The position numbers and the translations under genes were made by a program. A stretch of DNA of 64,000 bases from MGIIa-L1 sp965662715 (GTDB lineage: Archaea > Thermoplasmatota > Poseidoniia > Poseidoniales > Poseidoniaceae), in assembly GCA_965662715.1 (NCBI GenBank), contig CBFIIS010000001.1, positions 3,457 to 67,456 on the forward strand, in the 5' to 3' direction. Below, piece by piece: positions 37,186-46,371 of this stretch. Numbering within the stretch: the stretch's first letter is position 1; every line of letters starts with the position of its first letter. The notes beneath the pieces are model-generated. The model was not told the origin of the DNA. It saw only the letters and a program-made list of their open reading frames with translations, and searched no databases.

Positions 37186-37563
37186 ATGGTGCAGAACGGC
37201 AAAGAGAACATCCTCGTCGCTGGATTAATTTGTCTCGTCACTGGGGCATTTCTCACAGTCGGAGGCATCTACTCAATGGGTGCTACCATCGGCGTTGGTG
37301 GACTGGTGCTGTTCGTGATTGGCATGTCAATGAAATCACAACGAACAATGTCGCCCGAAGAAATTGAAAATTGGCTCCCTGCTGCTGAACAACTGCCTGA
37401 TGCAGGACGAGTGATGTACCGCATTGATACCACCCTTGATGAACCAATACGATCTTCCATCGTGTGCGGTCCATGCGGCACAGTCGCTGTAATCGATGGG
37501 CACAAACCATCTGAATACACCTGTTCCGCATGCGGCACTCGTCTTTGGCAAGAAGAGGAATGA
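37186..37563 (+). CDS. Small membrane protein with C-terminal zinc ribbon
   Basis: The 125-residue product has two membrane segments (LVAGLICLVTGAFLTV, TIGVGGLVLFVIGM), then a soluble part ending in a zinc ribbon: CGPCG, 17-residue gap, CSACG. The start has AGGTGA upstream (TGAGGTGAAGTC before ATG). It follows the aminotransferase by 9 bases. No function assigned. Confidence 0.72.
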   Translation: MVQNGKENILVAGLICLVTGAFLTVGGIYSMGATIGVGGLVLFVIGMSMKSQRTMSPEEIENWLPAAEQLPDAGRVMYRIDTTLDEPIRSSIVCGPCGTVAVIDGHKPSEYTCSACGTRLWQEEE

Positions 37564-37646
37564 TGACACGGCTGACATCATCGAACGCTGTTTTTGGATA
37601 GTATTGAAGCATAGATTTGAAGGGCGTTGGTCGCCCCCACCACGTC

Positions 37647-39128
37647 ATGGAGGCATCAGTCTTGCTGAATCCTGAGCGTCGAATGCTCAAAGTGATGCAA
37701 GAACATGCCGGTGAATGGGGATTGGAAGAGATTCTCAAATCGTGCAATTGGAATGACCAAGCCATTGCGGTTGGAGCGGGACATGGCCTTTCAAACAAAG
37801 GCTTTGTATCCACCACTGAACAGATCACACAAACCATCAAACTTGCAACTGAAGGCATCAAAGCAGCATCGGAAGGGTTGCTTGAAGCACGACTCTGGAA
37901 TTGGATTGAATCCGCAGATGAAGCATCGATGAGTGGCTTGCAATCTGCATTTGAACGGCATGAAGCAGGTCCCGGGGTTGGCTTACTCAAGCGACTTGGT
38001 GTTCAACTTCAGGAAGGTTTCTTTCAAGCCGAGGATCCGACAAGTGTTCGTGCAGCAATTGCTAATCGGGCCGCATTCATCGATGCATTGCCTTGCCTTG
38101 TCAGCGATGCAAATCCAGAAATGCTCGAACATTTCAAAACACGCCGCGGTCTGATTGAAGTCGTTGAACAGACCACACGCTCATGGTCGATCACTGAATC
38201 TGGCATGGCTGTTGAAGCAGCACATCTCGAGGAAAAGGTCGCTGTTGCTGAAATCACAACCGAATTGCTCCAGTCAGAGGACTGGAAGAATGCAGAGTAT
38301 CGTGCCTTCGACGTCACGCTTGAGTCAAGCACTCCGCCTACGGGTCGTAGCCACCCAATGCAGGCCTTGATTGAGAGAGTCCGTGCTATTTTCCTTGAAA
38401 TGGGCTTCTCAGAACTTGTCGATGACTATGTGCAAACAGCAGGATGGAATATGGATGCATTGTTTATTCCACAAGATCACCCAGCTCGTGAGATGCAGGA
38501 TACGTTTTACCTCGAGAATCCAGCATCGATTCCACTTCCTGAGGATTTGGTCAATGCGTGGGGGGATATTCATGAGCATGGAGGAACAACTGGTTCAGTC
38601 GGTTGGGGTGGCGCGTTTTCAAAAGCCACTGCCGAGCGAGCCTTGCTACGAACCCACACCACGGTCAACACCATCCAGTACCTTGCAAAGAACCCTAAAG
38701 ATGCTTGTCGAGTCTTTTCCGTCGACCGAGTGTTCCGTAAGGAGGCCATTGATCGAACTCATCTGCCTGAATTTCATCAGATTGAAGGCATCATTATGGA
38801 AGAGGGCGCAAACCTGCAGATGCTCGTCACGACCTTGAAAACATTCTACGCAAAAATGGGATACCCAGAGGTCCGAGTCCGGCCTGCGTACTTCCCTTAC
38901 ACAGAACCAAGCCTTGAGATTGAAGTGAAATGGCGAGGAAAGTGGTTGGAACTTGGTGGTGCTGGGATTTTCAGGCCAGAAGTCACAGAGCCATTGGGGA
39001 TTTCAACGCCGGTGCTTGCATGGGGCATGGGATTGGAACGCTTGGCCATGCTCGTCCTTGGATTGGATGACATTCGTCAACTGTACATTTCAGACCTTGA
39101 TTGGCTCCGAAATCAACCAATTCTTTGA
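37647..39128 (+). CDS. pheS: Phenylalanyl-tRNA synthetase alpha subunit
   Basis: The 493-residue class II synthetase subunit has helical N-terminal winged-helix-like modules (about 1-170) typical of archaeal/eukaryotic PheS. The catalytic core includes GRSHPMQALIERVR (motif 1), DTFYL, FRKEAIDRTHLPEFHQIEG (motif 2) and GMGLERLAMLVLG (motif 3). It pairs with PheT, which is not in the window. The ATG at 37647 is preferred to the TTG at 37617 in the same frame. Confidence 0.95.
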   Translation: MEASVLLNPERRMLKVMQEHAGEWGLEEILKSCNWNDQAIAVGAGHGLSNKGFVSTTEQITQTIKLATEGIKAASEGLLEARLWNWIESADEASMSGLQSAFERHEAGPGVGLLKRLGVQLQEGFFQAEDPTSVRAAIANRAAFIDALPCLVSDANPEMLEHFKTRRGLIEVVEQTTRSWSITESGMAVEAAHLEEKVAVAEITTELLQSEDWKNAEYRAFDVTLESSTPPTGRSHPMQALIERVRAIFLEMGFSELVDDYVQTAGWNMDALFIPQDHPAREMQDTFYLENPASIPLPEDLVNAWGDIHEHGGTTGSVGWGGAFSKATAERALLRTHTTVNTIQYLAKNPKDACRVFSVDRVFRKEAIDRTHLPEFHQIEGIIMEEGANLQMLVTTLKTFYAKMGYPEVRVRPAYFPYTEPSLEIEVKWRGKWLELGGAGIFRPEVTEPLGISTPVLAWGMGLERLAMLVLGLDDIRQLYISDLDWLRNQPIL

Positions 39129-39204
39129 TTCGGAAACCCTTCCTCTTTGCTTCAATGCGTTGCGAAGACTGAATTCGACCAACCCTGTTTTAGATGATGG
39201 GTGA

Positions 39205-39252
39205 AGAGGGCGGCGCGTTCAGGTTGGCTCCAGCATCTTGTTGCTGCCCTCT
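39205..39252 (+). promoter_or_regulatory. Inverted repeat in the leader of the DEAD-box helicase
   Basis: AGAGGGC and GCCCTCT (7 bp, extendable with a mismatch to GC pairs) are separated by 34 bases and end 15 bases before the ATG at 39268. It could fold in the leader. Cold-shock helicase mRNAs elsewhere carry structured leaders, but this is a weak sequence-only call. Confidence 0.25.
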
Positions 39253-39267
39253 GTTCGAGGGATTCAC

Positions 39268-40638
39268 ATGACCGATTTCGAATCATTAGGGCTTTCGAAG
39301 CCTCTTCTTCGTGCTGTAGAAGCAGAAGGATATACGACACCGACACCTGTACAAGAACAAGCTATTCCACCATTGCTAGCAGGCAGAGATGTGTTGGGCG
39401 TGGCACAAACAGGGACCGGGAAAACAGCAGCATTCGCCCTTCCAGTGTTGCAAATCATGAGCCGAAACCGCCCCCAAGGAAAGCGCTACATTCGCGCATT
39501 GGTCCTTTCACCTACCCGTGAATTAGCGGCTCAGATCGATGACCGATTTTCAGCCTACAGTGAACATCTCGATATCCGCCATAAGGTCATCTTTGGTGGT
39601 GTGAATCAAAACCCACAAGTCCGAGCATTACAGAAAGGCTTGGATGTCTTGGTTGCAACACCTGGCCGACTGCTCGATCTTATCAATCAAGGGCACATCG
39701 ACATTACCAATGTTGAATTCTTTGTCCTCGATGAAGCGGACAGAATGCTTGATATGGGTTTCATCCACGACATCAAGAAAGTGTTGAAACTTCTTCCAAA
39801 CAAACGACAAAACCTGCTCTTTAGCGCTACGATGCCGTCATCAATTGCCAATCTTGCAGGCTCGTTCCTTAACAACGCCATCAAAGTTGATATCACGCCA
39901 GAAGAAGTGACGGTCGACCGAATCGACCAGAAAATTATGTTCCTTCGAAAAGCGGATAAGAGGCGTTTGCTGGTGAAAATCATCAAAAATGAGCGTGTGG
40001 CATGTGGTATCGTTTTCACGCGAACAAAACACGGTGCGAATCGCCTTGTCAAGCAGTTGGACCAGAGCGGGATCGCTGCTGCCGCTATTCATGGAAACAA
40101 AAGTCAAGGGGCGCGAACTCGAGCGCTTGCTGGATTCAAAGACGGAAGCATCCCAATCTTGGTGGCGACCGATATTGCAAGTCGAGGCATCGATGTCGAT
40201 GGTGTGACTCACGTGTTCAATTATGATTTACCGAATGAGCCTGAAAGTTATGTCCACCGGATCGGGCGTACTGCAAGGGCTGGAAGAACTGGAATTGCAT
40301 ACGGTTTCTGTGATGATTCTGAATCTGGATATTTGGTCGGCATTCAACAATTAATCGGTAAAGAAATTCCAGTCGATGCCTCGCATGAATTCCATTTCAT
40401 CGGAGCGATTCCTAAACCAGGTCAAAAGCCTGGTAAAGTCAAGGATCCCAACGCCCCAAAGAAAAAACCACGAAATCGGAATCGCTCCAATCAAGGCGGT
40501 GGAAGGAACAATCGCGGTGGACAAGGTGCACCAAGAGCGAAGAACAACAGCGGTAATAAGAAGCGATCAAACAGCAATCGTGGCAACCGTTCGCGAAAAA
40601 GAAATGCCAATCAAAGCCGCCGTCCTCGCGATGACTGA
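39268..40638 (+). CDS. DEAD-box RNA helicase (RhlE/CsdA-like)
   Basis: The 456-residue product contains all helicase motifs: Q motif (TPVQEQAIPPLL), I AQTGTGKTAA, Ia PTRELAAQI, II VLDEADRML, III FSATMPSSI, V ATDIASRGIDV and VI YVHRIGRTARAG. The C-terminal tail (about 75 residues) is Arg/Lys/Asn/Gly-rich and likely binds RNA. ATG at 39268 gives MTDFESLGLSKPLL, a normal helicase start. Probably unwinds structured RNA in ribosome assembly or the cold. Confidence 0.94.
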   Translation: MTDFESLGLSKPLLRAVEAEGYTTPTPVQEQAIPPLLAGRDVLGVAQTGTGKTAAFALPVLQIMSRNRPQGKRYIRALVLSPTRELAAQIDDRFSAYSEHLDIRHKVIFGGVNQNPQVRALQKGLDVLVATPGRLLDLINQGHIDITNVEFFVLDEADRMLDMGFIHDIKKVLKLLPNKRQNLLFSATMPSSIANLAGSFLNNAIKVDITPEEVTVDRIDQKIMFLRKADKRRLLVKIIKNERVACGIVFTRTKHGANRLVKQLDQSGIAAAAIHGNKSQGARTRALAGFKDGSIPILVATDIASRGIDVDGVTHVFNYDLPNEPESYVHRIGRTARAGRTGIAYGFCDDSESGYLVGIQQLIGKEIPVDASHEFHFIGAIPKPGQKPGKVKDPNAPKKKPRNRNRSNQGGGRNNRGGQGAPRAKNNSGNKKRSNSNRGNRSRKRNANQSRRPRDD

Positions 40639-40718
40639 CACCGACCTTACCTCCACCAATCATTGATTCGGCAACCTCAAAAGAAACCGCACAGAGGGTA
40701 TTGTGGAGGCGAGTGTCG

Positions 40719-42587
40719 ATGTCAGGTTCAAAGATTGACCCCCTTCAACACACGAGAATGTCAAGGGAATTCAACCTCGTGCTCGGCTCGACCATCGCGG
40801 TGGCATTGGTCTTCTTGTTTATCTCAGCAGTCTTTGGAGAAGCGGTGATGGAACTCGCCACTGATGAAGAAAGCAATGTTGGCGTGCGCGTTCCTGTGTG
40901 GGACCGTTCAAGCATGCCATACCAAACAGACGGGGAGTTCGGAATTGCACTTGAAACTGGACCATATGAAATCCTTGGAACCGATAATGAATGGAATTCG
41001 ACCCATCACTTTGTTGAATACACCTTGCCGATTGATGAAGGTGGAGCAGCACTCCTTGACAACGCAGTGATCAGCCTCGCAGTGTGGCGACCAAATGTAC
41101 CAGAAGGCGTCACAGTTCCCGTCATTGCAGAGTTCGGACCTTACTTCCAAGAAGCAAGCGTGGAAACGCCAAGCATCGAAGTTCCAGGCACTTGGCTCGG
41201 ACAAATGATCATCGACCAAATCCTACCTCATGGCTTTGCTTTTGCGCAAGTCTCCGTAACAGGTACGGGGCGCTCAAACCACTGCATGGACCTCATGGGC
41301 AATGCGGAACAATTGGGCAATGATGCTGCAGTTCGTTGGTTTGGTGAACAAGAATGGTCGAATGGAGCGGTCGGTATGATTGGAAAATCCTACGATGGAA
41401 GCACACCATGGCAAGCAGCAATGTTTGGTGCAGAGCATGATTATCTCAAAACAATCGTACCAATTTCGGGCTTGATTGGTGTAAAGGAATTGATGTGGCG
41501 CAATGGTTCAGCTGAAGCCCGAGCACCGATCATGCACAATGGCGTTTACGGATCCTATGGCTTTGATGGCGATGAAGAAGACTATCAGAACCTGTGCCCA
41601 GATTACATTCTAGGACCAGGTACCGGTGTATCCGCTTACATGTTCGGCTCGGAAGTTGCTGGCGATTATTGGGCTGAGCGATACTTCCTCGATAGGGTGA
41701 TTGAGAACTACAAGGGCAGTGTCTACCTCATTCAAGGTATGCATGACTGGAACGTCGACCCGCATATGGCCGTGCCAACAATCAACGCTCTCAAGGATGC
41801 GGGCATCGATGCAAAGGGCTTGTTTGGCCAATGGGACCATGACTATCCAGACCGTCCCGTGCAACTTTCTGATCGCTCTGATCTTGGCGGTAGAGGCGGA
41901 GAAGCCTTCCCCGAAATGGTTCGTTATGACTGGATGCAAGACTTGCTTGAATGGTTTGATTTCTACTTGCGAGGCGAGGGGGAACAACCCGGGCTCTATG
42001 TTGAAATTCAATCGAATCAAGGTTCTTGGCGCCTTGAAGACAGGTATCCACCCACCGACATCAGTGTTGTCTCGATGGACCTTGGTGGATTGCTTACGAG
42101 TGTTGGCGGTGGAATGAGCGTCTTACCTGATGCAACCACTGGACCTGTTTGGGAATCTGCTCCGCTCGAGGAGACAATGTACATTGCTGGAACGCCACGC
42201 TTACATGTCGATGTGACGACCGCAACCCTTGGTGGCCAACTCTATGCACTCCTCGAAGAATGCAATGAAAACGATGAATGTATTCACATTGGTCATGCCA
42301 TTATGGACCTGCGCTACTATGCTGGCGGCGATGAAATCCAAACATGGACGCCATTGATTGAGACCATCAATGCCAAGATGGAATTCATGCCACTGGATGC
42401 TGAGATTGAAGCTGGCAACAGATTCCGCTTGAGCCTTCTCTCCACGGGCGAAGATTACCTGCCAGCAAGCACCTCCTCTGTCGTGTTCATCCAAGAAGGC
42501 GAAACCTCAACCCTTCAACTCGACACGTTTGATCCAAACGATCGACGCTACTTCACGCCGCCGACATGCACCCACGAGTTGTGCTGA
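40719..42587 (+). CDS. Membrane-anchored CocE/NonD-type hydrolase (S15 peptidase family)
   Basis: The 622-residue product has an N-terminal anchor (LVLGSTIAVALVFLFISAVFG) that places the enzyme outside the cell. The alpha/beta-hydrolase triad is readable: Ser in GMIGKSYDGS, Asp in HDWNVDPHM and His in GQWDHDYP. A C-terminal beta-sandwich (about 440-620) is typical of X-Pro dipeptidyl-peptidase C domains. It may cleave peptides or esters. GGAGG at 40704-40708 supports the ATG at 40719 or GTG at 40713. Confidence 0.87.
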   Translation: MSGSKIDPLQHTRMSREFNLVLGSTIAVALVFLFISAVFGEAVMELATDEESNVGVRVPVWDRSSMPYQTDGEFGIALETGPYEILGTDNEWNSTHHFVEYTLPIDEGGAALLDNAVISLAVWRPNVPEGVTVPVIAEFGPYFQEASVETPSIEVPGTWLGQMIIDQILPHGFAFAQVSVTGTGRSNHCMDLMGNAEQLGNDAAVRWFGEQEWSNGAVGMIGKSYDGSTPWQAAMFGAEHDYLKTIVPISGLIGVKELMWRNGSAEARAPIMHNGVYGSYGFDGDEEDYQNLCPDYILGPGTGVSAYMFGSEVAGDYWAERYFLDRVIENYKGSVYLIQGMHDWNVDPHMAVPTINALKDAGIDAKGLFGQWDHDYPDRPVQLSDRSDLGGRGGEAFPEMVRYDWMQDLLEWFDFYLRGEGEQPGLYVEIQSNQGSWRLEDRYPPTDISVVSMDLGGLLTSVGGGMSVLPDATTGPVWESAPLEETMYIAGTPRLHVDVTTATLGGQLYALLEECNENDECIHIGHAIMDLRYYAGGDEIQTWTPLIETINAKMEFMPLDAEIEAGNRFRLSLLSTGEDYLPASTSSVVFIQEGETSTLQLDTFDPNDRRYFTPPTCTHELC

Positions 42588-42592
42588 TGAAC

Positions 42593-44014
42593 TCAGTTCT
42601 CTTGGGGTGCCTTTGCAATCACTTTCATCTCGACTGCAATTGGTGTAGGCAAAGCCCGAATGGCCAAGGTTGTCCTTGTTGGTCCAACCTTTCCAAGTGT
42701 TTCAGCCCAGACCTCGTTGTAGCCAGAAAAATCTCGGTCCATATCAACAAGGAATGATGTGACATCCAGAACATCATCGATTGAACCTCCAGCTTCTTCA
42801 AGAATTCGAGTGATGTTGTCGACAACTGCCCGGGTTTGTGCCTTGATGTCGTAATCGAGTGGAGCACCCTGATCATCACTGATCGGACCACCAGGAATAG
42901 CATTGGTACCCGGTTGACGAGGTCCAACACCCGAGAGATAGAGTAAATCTCCAACTCGGCGGGCGTGAGGATACATACCCACTGGTTTTGGAGCAGCATC
43001 ACTGTTCACAGAGGTTTCACCTGTGGTAGGTTCCCACAATGCTGGACCCGAAGAGGGAGCTTGCTGGTCGGGCAGCGACTCGGGCAAGGGAGCATCGCCT
43101 TCAGCATCGAGCACATTCCGCTCACCGCTGAAGAATTCCACATCATCTTCATCATATTCTTTATCGCCAGCCCCCGAGGGTGTTGGGTCAAGGTGAACAA
43201 CAGCGCCACCTGCGCCATGGATTGCTTCGTAGGCAAGAACCTCACCGGTCAAATTATTGCGGTTTCCATTCATTCCAGAAAGCCACCACATCGGCTTGAA
43301 GGCCACCACCTTTTGAACTCGAATTTGCTTGTGAATGGTTCGGGAGAGTTGGCCCACATCTTCGAGGCGACCCTCACCGAGGAATTCGAGAATCTTACGA
43401 TTCCATTCATCGTCTTTCAATGAATGAATTTTGTCATCCTTGGGCTCAATCGGGGTGGTAAACATGCGGTTTGAAAGCGACATCGCGGTCACCGCAACCG
43501 CTTTTCGCCCTGTTGCCTTGATCACATCAAGGCATGATTTTGCCAACACAGTGGTTTCTGAGCGGTTTGCATACACATTGGAAGAAACGATCACGGCTGG
43601 AATGGCATTGTCAGGATTGAGAAGTTTGAGTGCAACAACAGAACCAACATCGATTGGGAAACCTGTGTAATTTACCGTACGGGATTTGAGACCTCGCTTT
43701 GCATTCGCTTGATCCCACGCATGGGCAAATTCGGCATCGATGTTGAACGAATATGGGATGGAACCCAAAGCGTGAAAGTCATGGTCGACCATAACCCATT
43801 CAGGGTTTGGATCAGCCTGAATTTGATGGCCAATGATGCTTGGCCAAGTCGTGGAATATATGATCAGCAAATCAGCCTCTGCTTCTTTTATTCGCTTAGC
43901 AGCTTCATCAAATGCATCTCGCAAACGTTGCCAGCCTTCGTTTTGTTCTGGAGCAAGAACAGTGTGAGGATGAACAGGGACAATGTAGGAGCCTACAAGT
44001 TCGCCTTGACTCAT
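42593..44014 (-). CDS. LigB-family dioxygenase-like (non-catalytic) subunit fused to a RidA domain
   Basis: The 473-residue product has an N-terminal domain (about 1-270) that aligns with class III extradiol dioxygenases. PVHPHTV remains, but the second metal His region reads YSTTWPS instead of SPHW, so it is probably the inactive alpha partner. A linker rich in Asp/Pro follows. The C-terminal RidA domain (about 345-473: GDLLYLSGVGPRQPG, ILEEAGGSIDDVLDVTSFL, RTTLAIRALP) has the Arg of RidA-type deaminases. RidA relatives include 2-aminomuconate deaminase. ATG at 44014 overlaps the beta gene's TGA. Confidence 0.82.
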   Translation of the reverse strand: MSQGELVGSYIVPVHPHTVLAPEQNEGWQRLRDAFDEAAKRIKEAEADLLIIYSTTWPSIIGHQIQADPNPEWVMVDHDFHALGSIPYSFNIDAEFAHAWDQANAKRGLKSRTVNYTGFPIDVGSVVALKLLNPDNAIPAVIVSSNVYANRSETTVLAKSCLDVIKATGRKAVAVTAMSLSNRMFTTPIEPKDDKIHSLKDDEWNRKILEFLGEGRLEDVGQLSRTIHKQIRVQKVVAFKPMWWLSGMNGNRNNLTGEVLAYEAIHGAGGAVVHLDPTPSGAGDKEYDEDDVEFFSGERNVLDAEGDAPLPESLPDQQAPSSGPALWEPTTGETSVNSDAAPKPVGMYPHARRVGDLLYLSGVGPRQPGTNAIPGGPISDDQGAPLDYDIKAQTRAVVDNITRILEEAGGSIDDVLDVTSFLVDMDRDFSGYNEVWAETLGKVGPTRTTLAIRALPTPIAVEMKVIAKAPQEN

Positions 44015-44913
44015 TGTGAGCCCTCCGTGTGGTTGCGCTCTGGCCATTCGACGATGGCGTTTCCAGTACCAATGATGGTGCCATAGCCATGAAGCGTCGC
44101 AGGATAGGTAGGGGTGTCAAGGGTTGAGAGAAGCCACGACAGACCACCACCATCGCTTTCTGCAATGGCCTGCTCGGTGAATTCTGGCATTTCATCGAGG
44201 ATTCTTTGCGCCTGACCGGTACGGAAGTATTCGATCATCCGCATGTCCCAAAGGTGCATGGCATGGCTTGTGATGTGTTCTTTGCTCATGTCTTCGGGAA
44301 TGGCAGATTCGGTCGTGAAGTGTCGATGAGAGAGTGAATTGCTTGCCAAAACGACGACTTTTTTGCCACTTTCAAGGATTGCTTCTCTCGTGACCTTACC
44401 AAGTTCAATCATCATTTCCTGCATGACTTCAACCGAATAATAATCACGAGATCTATTGCTTGAAATGACGACAAGAGGCTTGTCCCATTCTGGATTGAAC
44501 ATGTGACCTGTCGTGATGGTTCCATAATCAACTCGGAAGTCTGGATTTTCCATCATTGTCACAGCAAGGCCAGCCTCTGCAGCCTTGTCGTGGATTTTCA
44601 TGGTCAGGTCTACATCGATGTTCAAATCATAATGGTAGCGAAAGAGATTAGGAAAAACTGGGTCGACGGATAGACTTTTGAATTGCGGAAGGCCAAGGAA
44701 ATGGGTTCCAACATATGTTTGCCAATGTGGAGATAGGAGGACAATCGCATCATAGTCAACATCCTTGAGCGACTCCCTTAGGCGTTCATAGCCCCAACGC
44801 AACTGTTCCCATCCCCCTTCTGCAACGGGTTCATTCTGTGGTGGGTTTTCCGCATAGACCAGATGTGGAGGGTGGGGTGCCAAACAACCCGCTACGATTT
44901 CACCTTGCGTCAT
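44011..44913 (-). CDS. LigB-family class III extradiol dioxygenase, catalytic-type subunit
   Basis: The 300-residue product has metal-ligand candidates His in CLAPHPPHLVY and His in LLSPHWQTYVG, with a Glu likely in AIAESDGGGLSWLL. SNSLSHRHF matches the catalytic His region of the family. The pairing with a non-catalytic LigB homologue and a RidA domain resembles 2-aminophenol 1,6-dioxygenase (AmnBA). The true substrate is not proven; Memo-like or other LigB roles are alternatives. ATG at 44913; the frame runs on to 45012. Confidence 0.8.
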   Translation of the reverse strand: MTQGEIVAGCLAPHPPHLVYAENPPQNEPVAEGGWEQLRWGYERLRESLKDVDYDAIVLLSPHWQTYVGTHFLGLPQFKSLSVDPVFPNLFRYHYDLNIDVDLTMKIHDKAAEAGLAVTMMENPDFRVDYGTITTGHMFNPEWDKPLVVISSNRSRDYYSVEVMQEMMIELGKVTREAILESGKKVVVLASNSLSHRHFTTESAIPEDMSKEHITSHAMHLWDMRMIEYFRTGQAQRILDEMPEFTEQAIAESDGGGLSWLLSTLDTPTYPATLHGYGTIIGTGNAIVEWPERNHTEGSQ

Positions 44914-44953
44914 GAGACAAGCCAAGCGCTTAGGGGCTATATCGGCATCGGCG

Positions 44954-44959
44954 TTTAAA
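44954..44959. promoter_or_regulatory. Palindromic TATA-like box between divergent genes
   Basis: TTTAAA lies 41 bases upstream of the dioxygenase ATG (minus strand) and 55 bases upstream of the membrane protein ATG (plus). Being palindromic it could serve both directions. It is the best AT-rich box in this 101-bp gap. Confidence 0.35.
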
Positions 44960-45014
44960 TCATGCAAAAATGATGAGACCCAAGACTCAAACAAGGCGGC
45001 GAGTTGGGCCATTC

Positions 45015-45503
45015 ATGGAGGCAATGACCGCACTACCTGTGGCTGCGGACAAGGCTACTTCCTTGAAGGATGATTTCTTTACAGGATTCAAGCATATTTT
45101 GGCGCCTGCCCTTATTGGAGCTGCATTAGGTGGAGCTTGGCAAGCGTATGCTCTACCCTCGATCGACTCTGTGTTTGCCCCTAACCCGCCTCAATTTGCG
45201 CTCATTGTTGCGCTTGTATTGAGCCCACTTCTGTATCGAATTCTGGTGCACACTTCCTTGGAGCGATACCTCGAATACAGCTTTGGATTTGCTGTATTGG
45301 CGTTGCCATTGTTATTGGTCTGGCTTTCGGGATGGGGCGCTTTGTTTTGTGGCATGTATGGGATACTGTTGTCGTGGGCAACCCTCTCAATGCTTTGGGG
45401 ACGAAAGCAACTTCCGCCGTTCAGTTACGGCATTTGGCACGCCATGGGCATCGATCTTGGAGCCTTTGCAGGCGCCATTGTCATGTACAATGCAATCTCA
45501 TGA
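45015..45503 (+). CDS. Small membrane protein, unknown function
   Basis: The 162-residue product has about four membrane segments (ILAPALIGAALGGAW, FALIVALVLSPLLYRIL, YSFGFAVLALPLLLVWL, LFCGMYGILLSWATL) and a hydrophobic C-terminus. ATG at 45015 or 45024; the frame extends to 44970 through the putative promoter. The C-terminal end overlaps panB on the other strand by 6 bases. Confidence 0.6.
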   Translation: MEAMTALPVAADKATSLKDDFFTGFKHILAPALIGAALGGAWQAYALPSIDSVFAPNPPQFALIVALVLSPLLYRILVHTSLERYLEYSFGFAVLALPLLLVWLSGWGALFCGMYGILLSWATLSMLWGRKQLPPFSYGIWHAMGIDLGAFAGAIVMYNAIS

Positions 45504-46319
45504 AGTGTAGCTTTCCGAATCGTTTGGAAAGTCACCGGTTCGAACATCATCGCAGTATGAGGTGATTGCTGTGTTGATGTCCTCTGCAAGGTTGAGATAA
45601 CGGCGAAGGAAACGAGGAGAGAAATCCATCGTAATCCCGAGCAGGTCGTGAAGCACCAACACCTGGCCATCGCAATCAGGACCTGCACCAATACCAATGG
45701 TTGGAATCGATATTGCTTCACTCACTCGCTTTGCCAATTCGCGTGGTATTTTTTCCAAGACAATACCAAAGCATCCTGCCTCTTCTAGCAATTTTGCATC
45801 AGCGATTAACTTCTGTGCTTCCTCTTCCTCTTTGGCACGAACTGTGTACGTACCAAATTTGTAGATCGACTGAGGGGTCAAACCGAGGTGACCCATGACT
45901 GGAATTCCTGCGGTCAGAATACGCTCGATCGATTGTATGATCTCCGAACCACCTTCTAATTTTACAGCATGACCTTCTGCTTCTTTCATGATGCGAATCG
46001 CCGATTCAAGTGCAATAGCAGAATTTCCCTGGTAGGTGCCGAACGGCATATCGACCACGATGAGCGCTCTATCCACTGCCCGTTGGACACATTGAGCATG
46101 GTAAATCATGTGGTCGAGGGTCATTGGAACCGTCGTGACTTGACCAGCCATGACATTTGAAGCCGAATCACCGACCAAAATGACATCGACACCAGCTTGG
46201 TCAACCAATTTCGCCAATGAGTAATCATAGGCCGTGAGCATAGTGATTTTTTCTTCTGCTCGCTTCATTTCAAGCAGGGTATGTGTCGTGACCTTGCGCG
46301 CATTGCGGTGGACGGACAT
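45498..46319 (-). CDS. panB: 3-methyl-2-oxobutanoate hydroxymethyltransferase
   Basis: The 273-residue enzyme makes ketopantoate for coenzyme A using methylene-THF. Motifs: ITMLTAYDYSLAKLVDQ, VILVGDSASNVMAG, VVDMPFGTYQ, VKLEGGSE, GHLGLTPQS and IGIGAGPDCDGQVLV with metal and substrate ligands. ATG at 46319 is preceded by GGTGGAAGGA; the frame extends to 46358 without support. It lies 52 bases downstream of the Lon-domain gene. Confidence 0.95.
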   Translation of the reverse strand: MSVHRNARKVTTHTLLEMKRAEEKITMLTAYDYSLAKLVDQAGVDVILVGDSASNVMAGQVTTVPMTLDHMIYHAQCVQRAVDRALIVVDMPFGTYQGNSAIALESAIRIMKEAEGHAVKLEGGSEIIQSIERILTAGIPVMGHLGLTPQSIYKFGTYTVRAKEEEEAQKLIADAKLLEEAGCFGIVLEKIPRELAKRVSEAISIPTIGIGAGPDCDGQVLVLHDLLGITMDFSPRFLRRYLNLAEDINTAITSYCDDVRTGDFPNDSESYTS

Positions 46320-46371
46320 GTTCCTTCCACCGACGCATGTGTTTTGAAACCCTCGCAACTGGAACGGGGCT

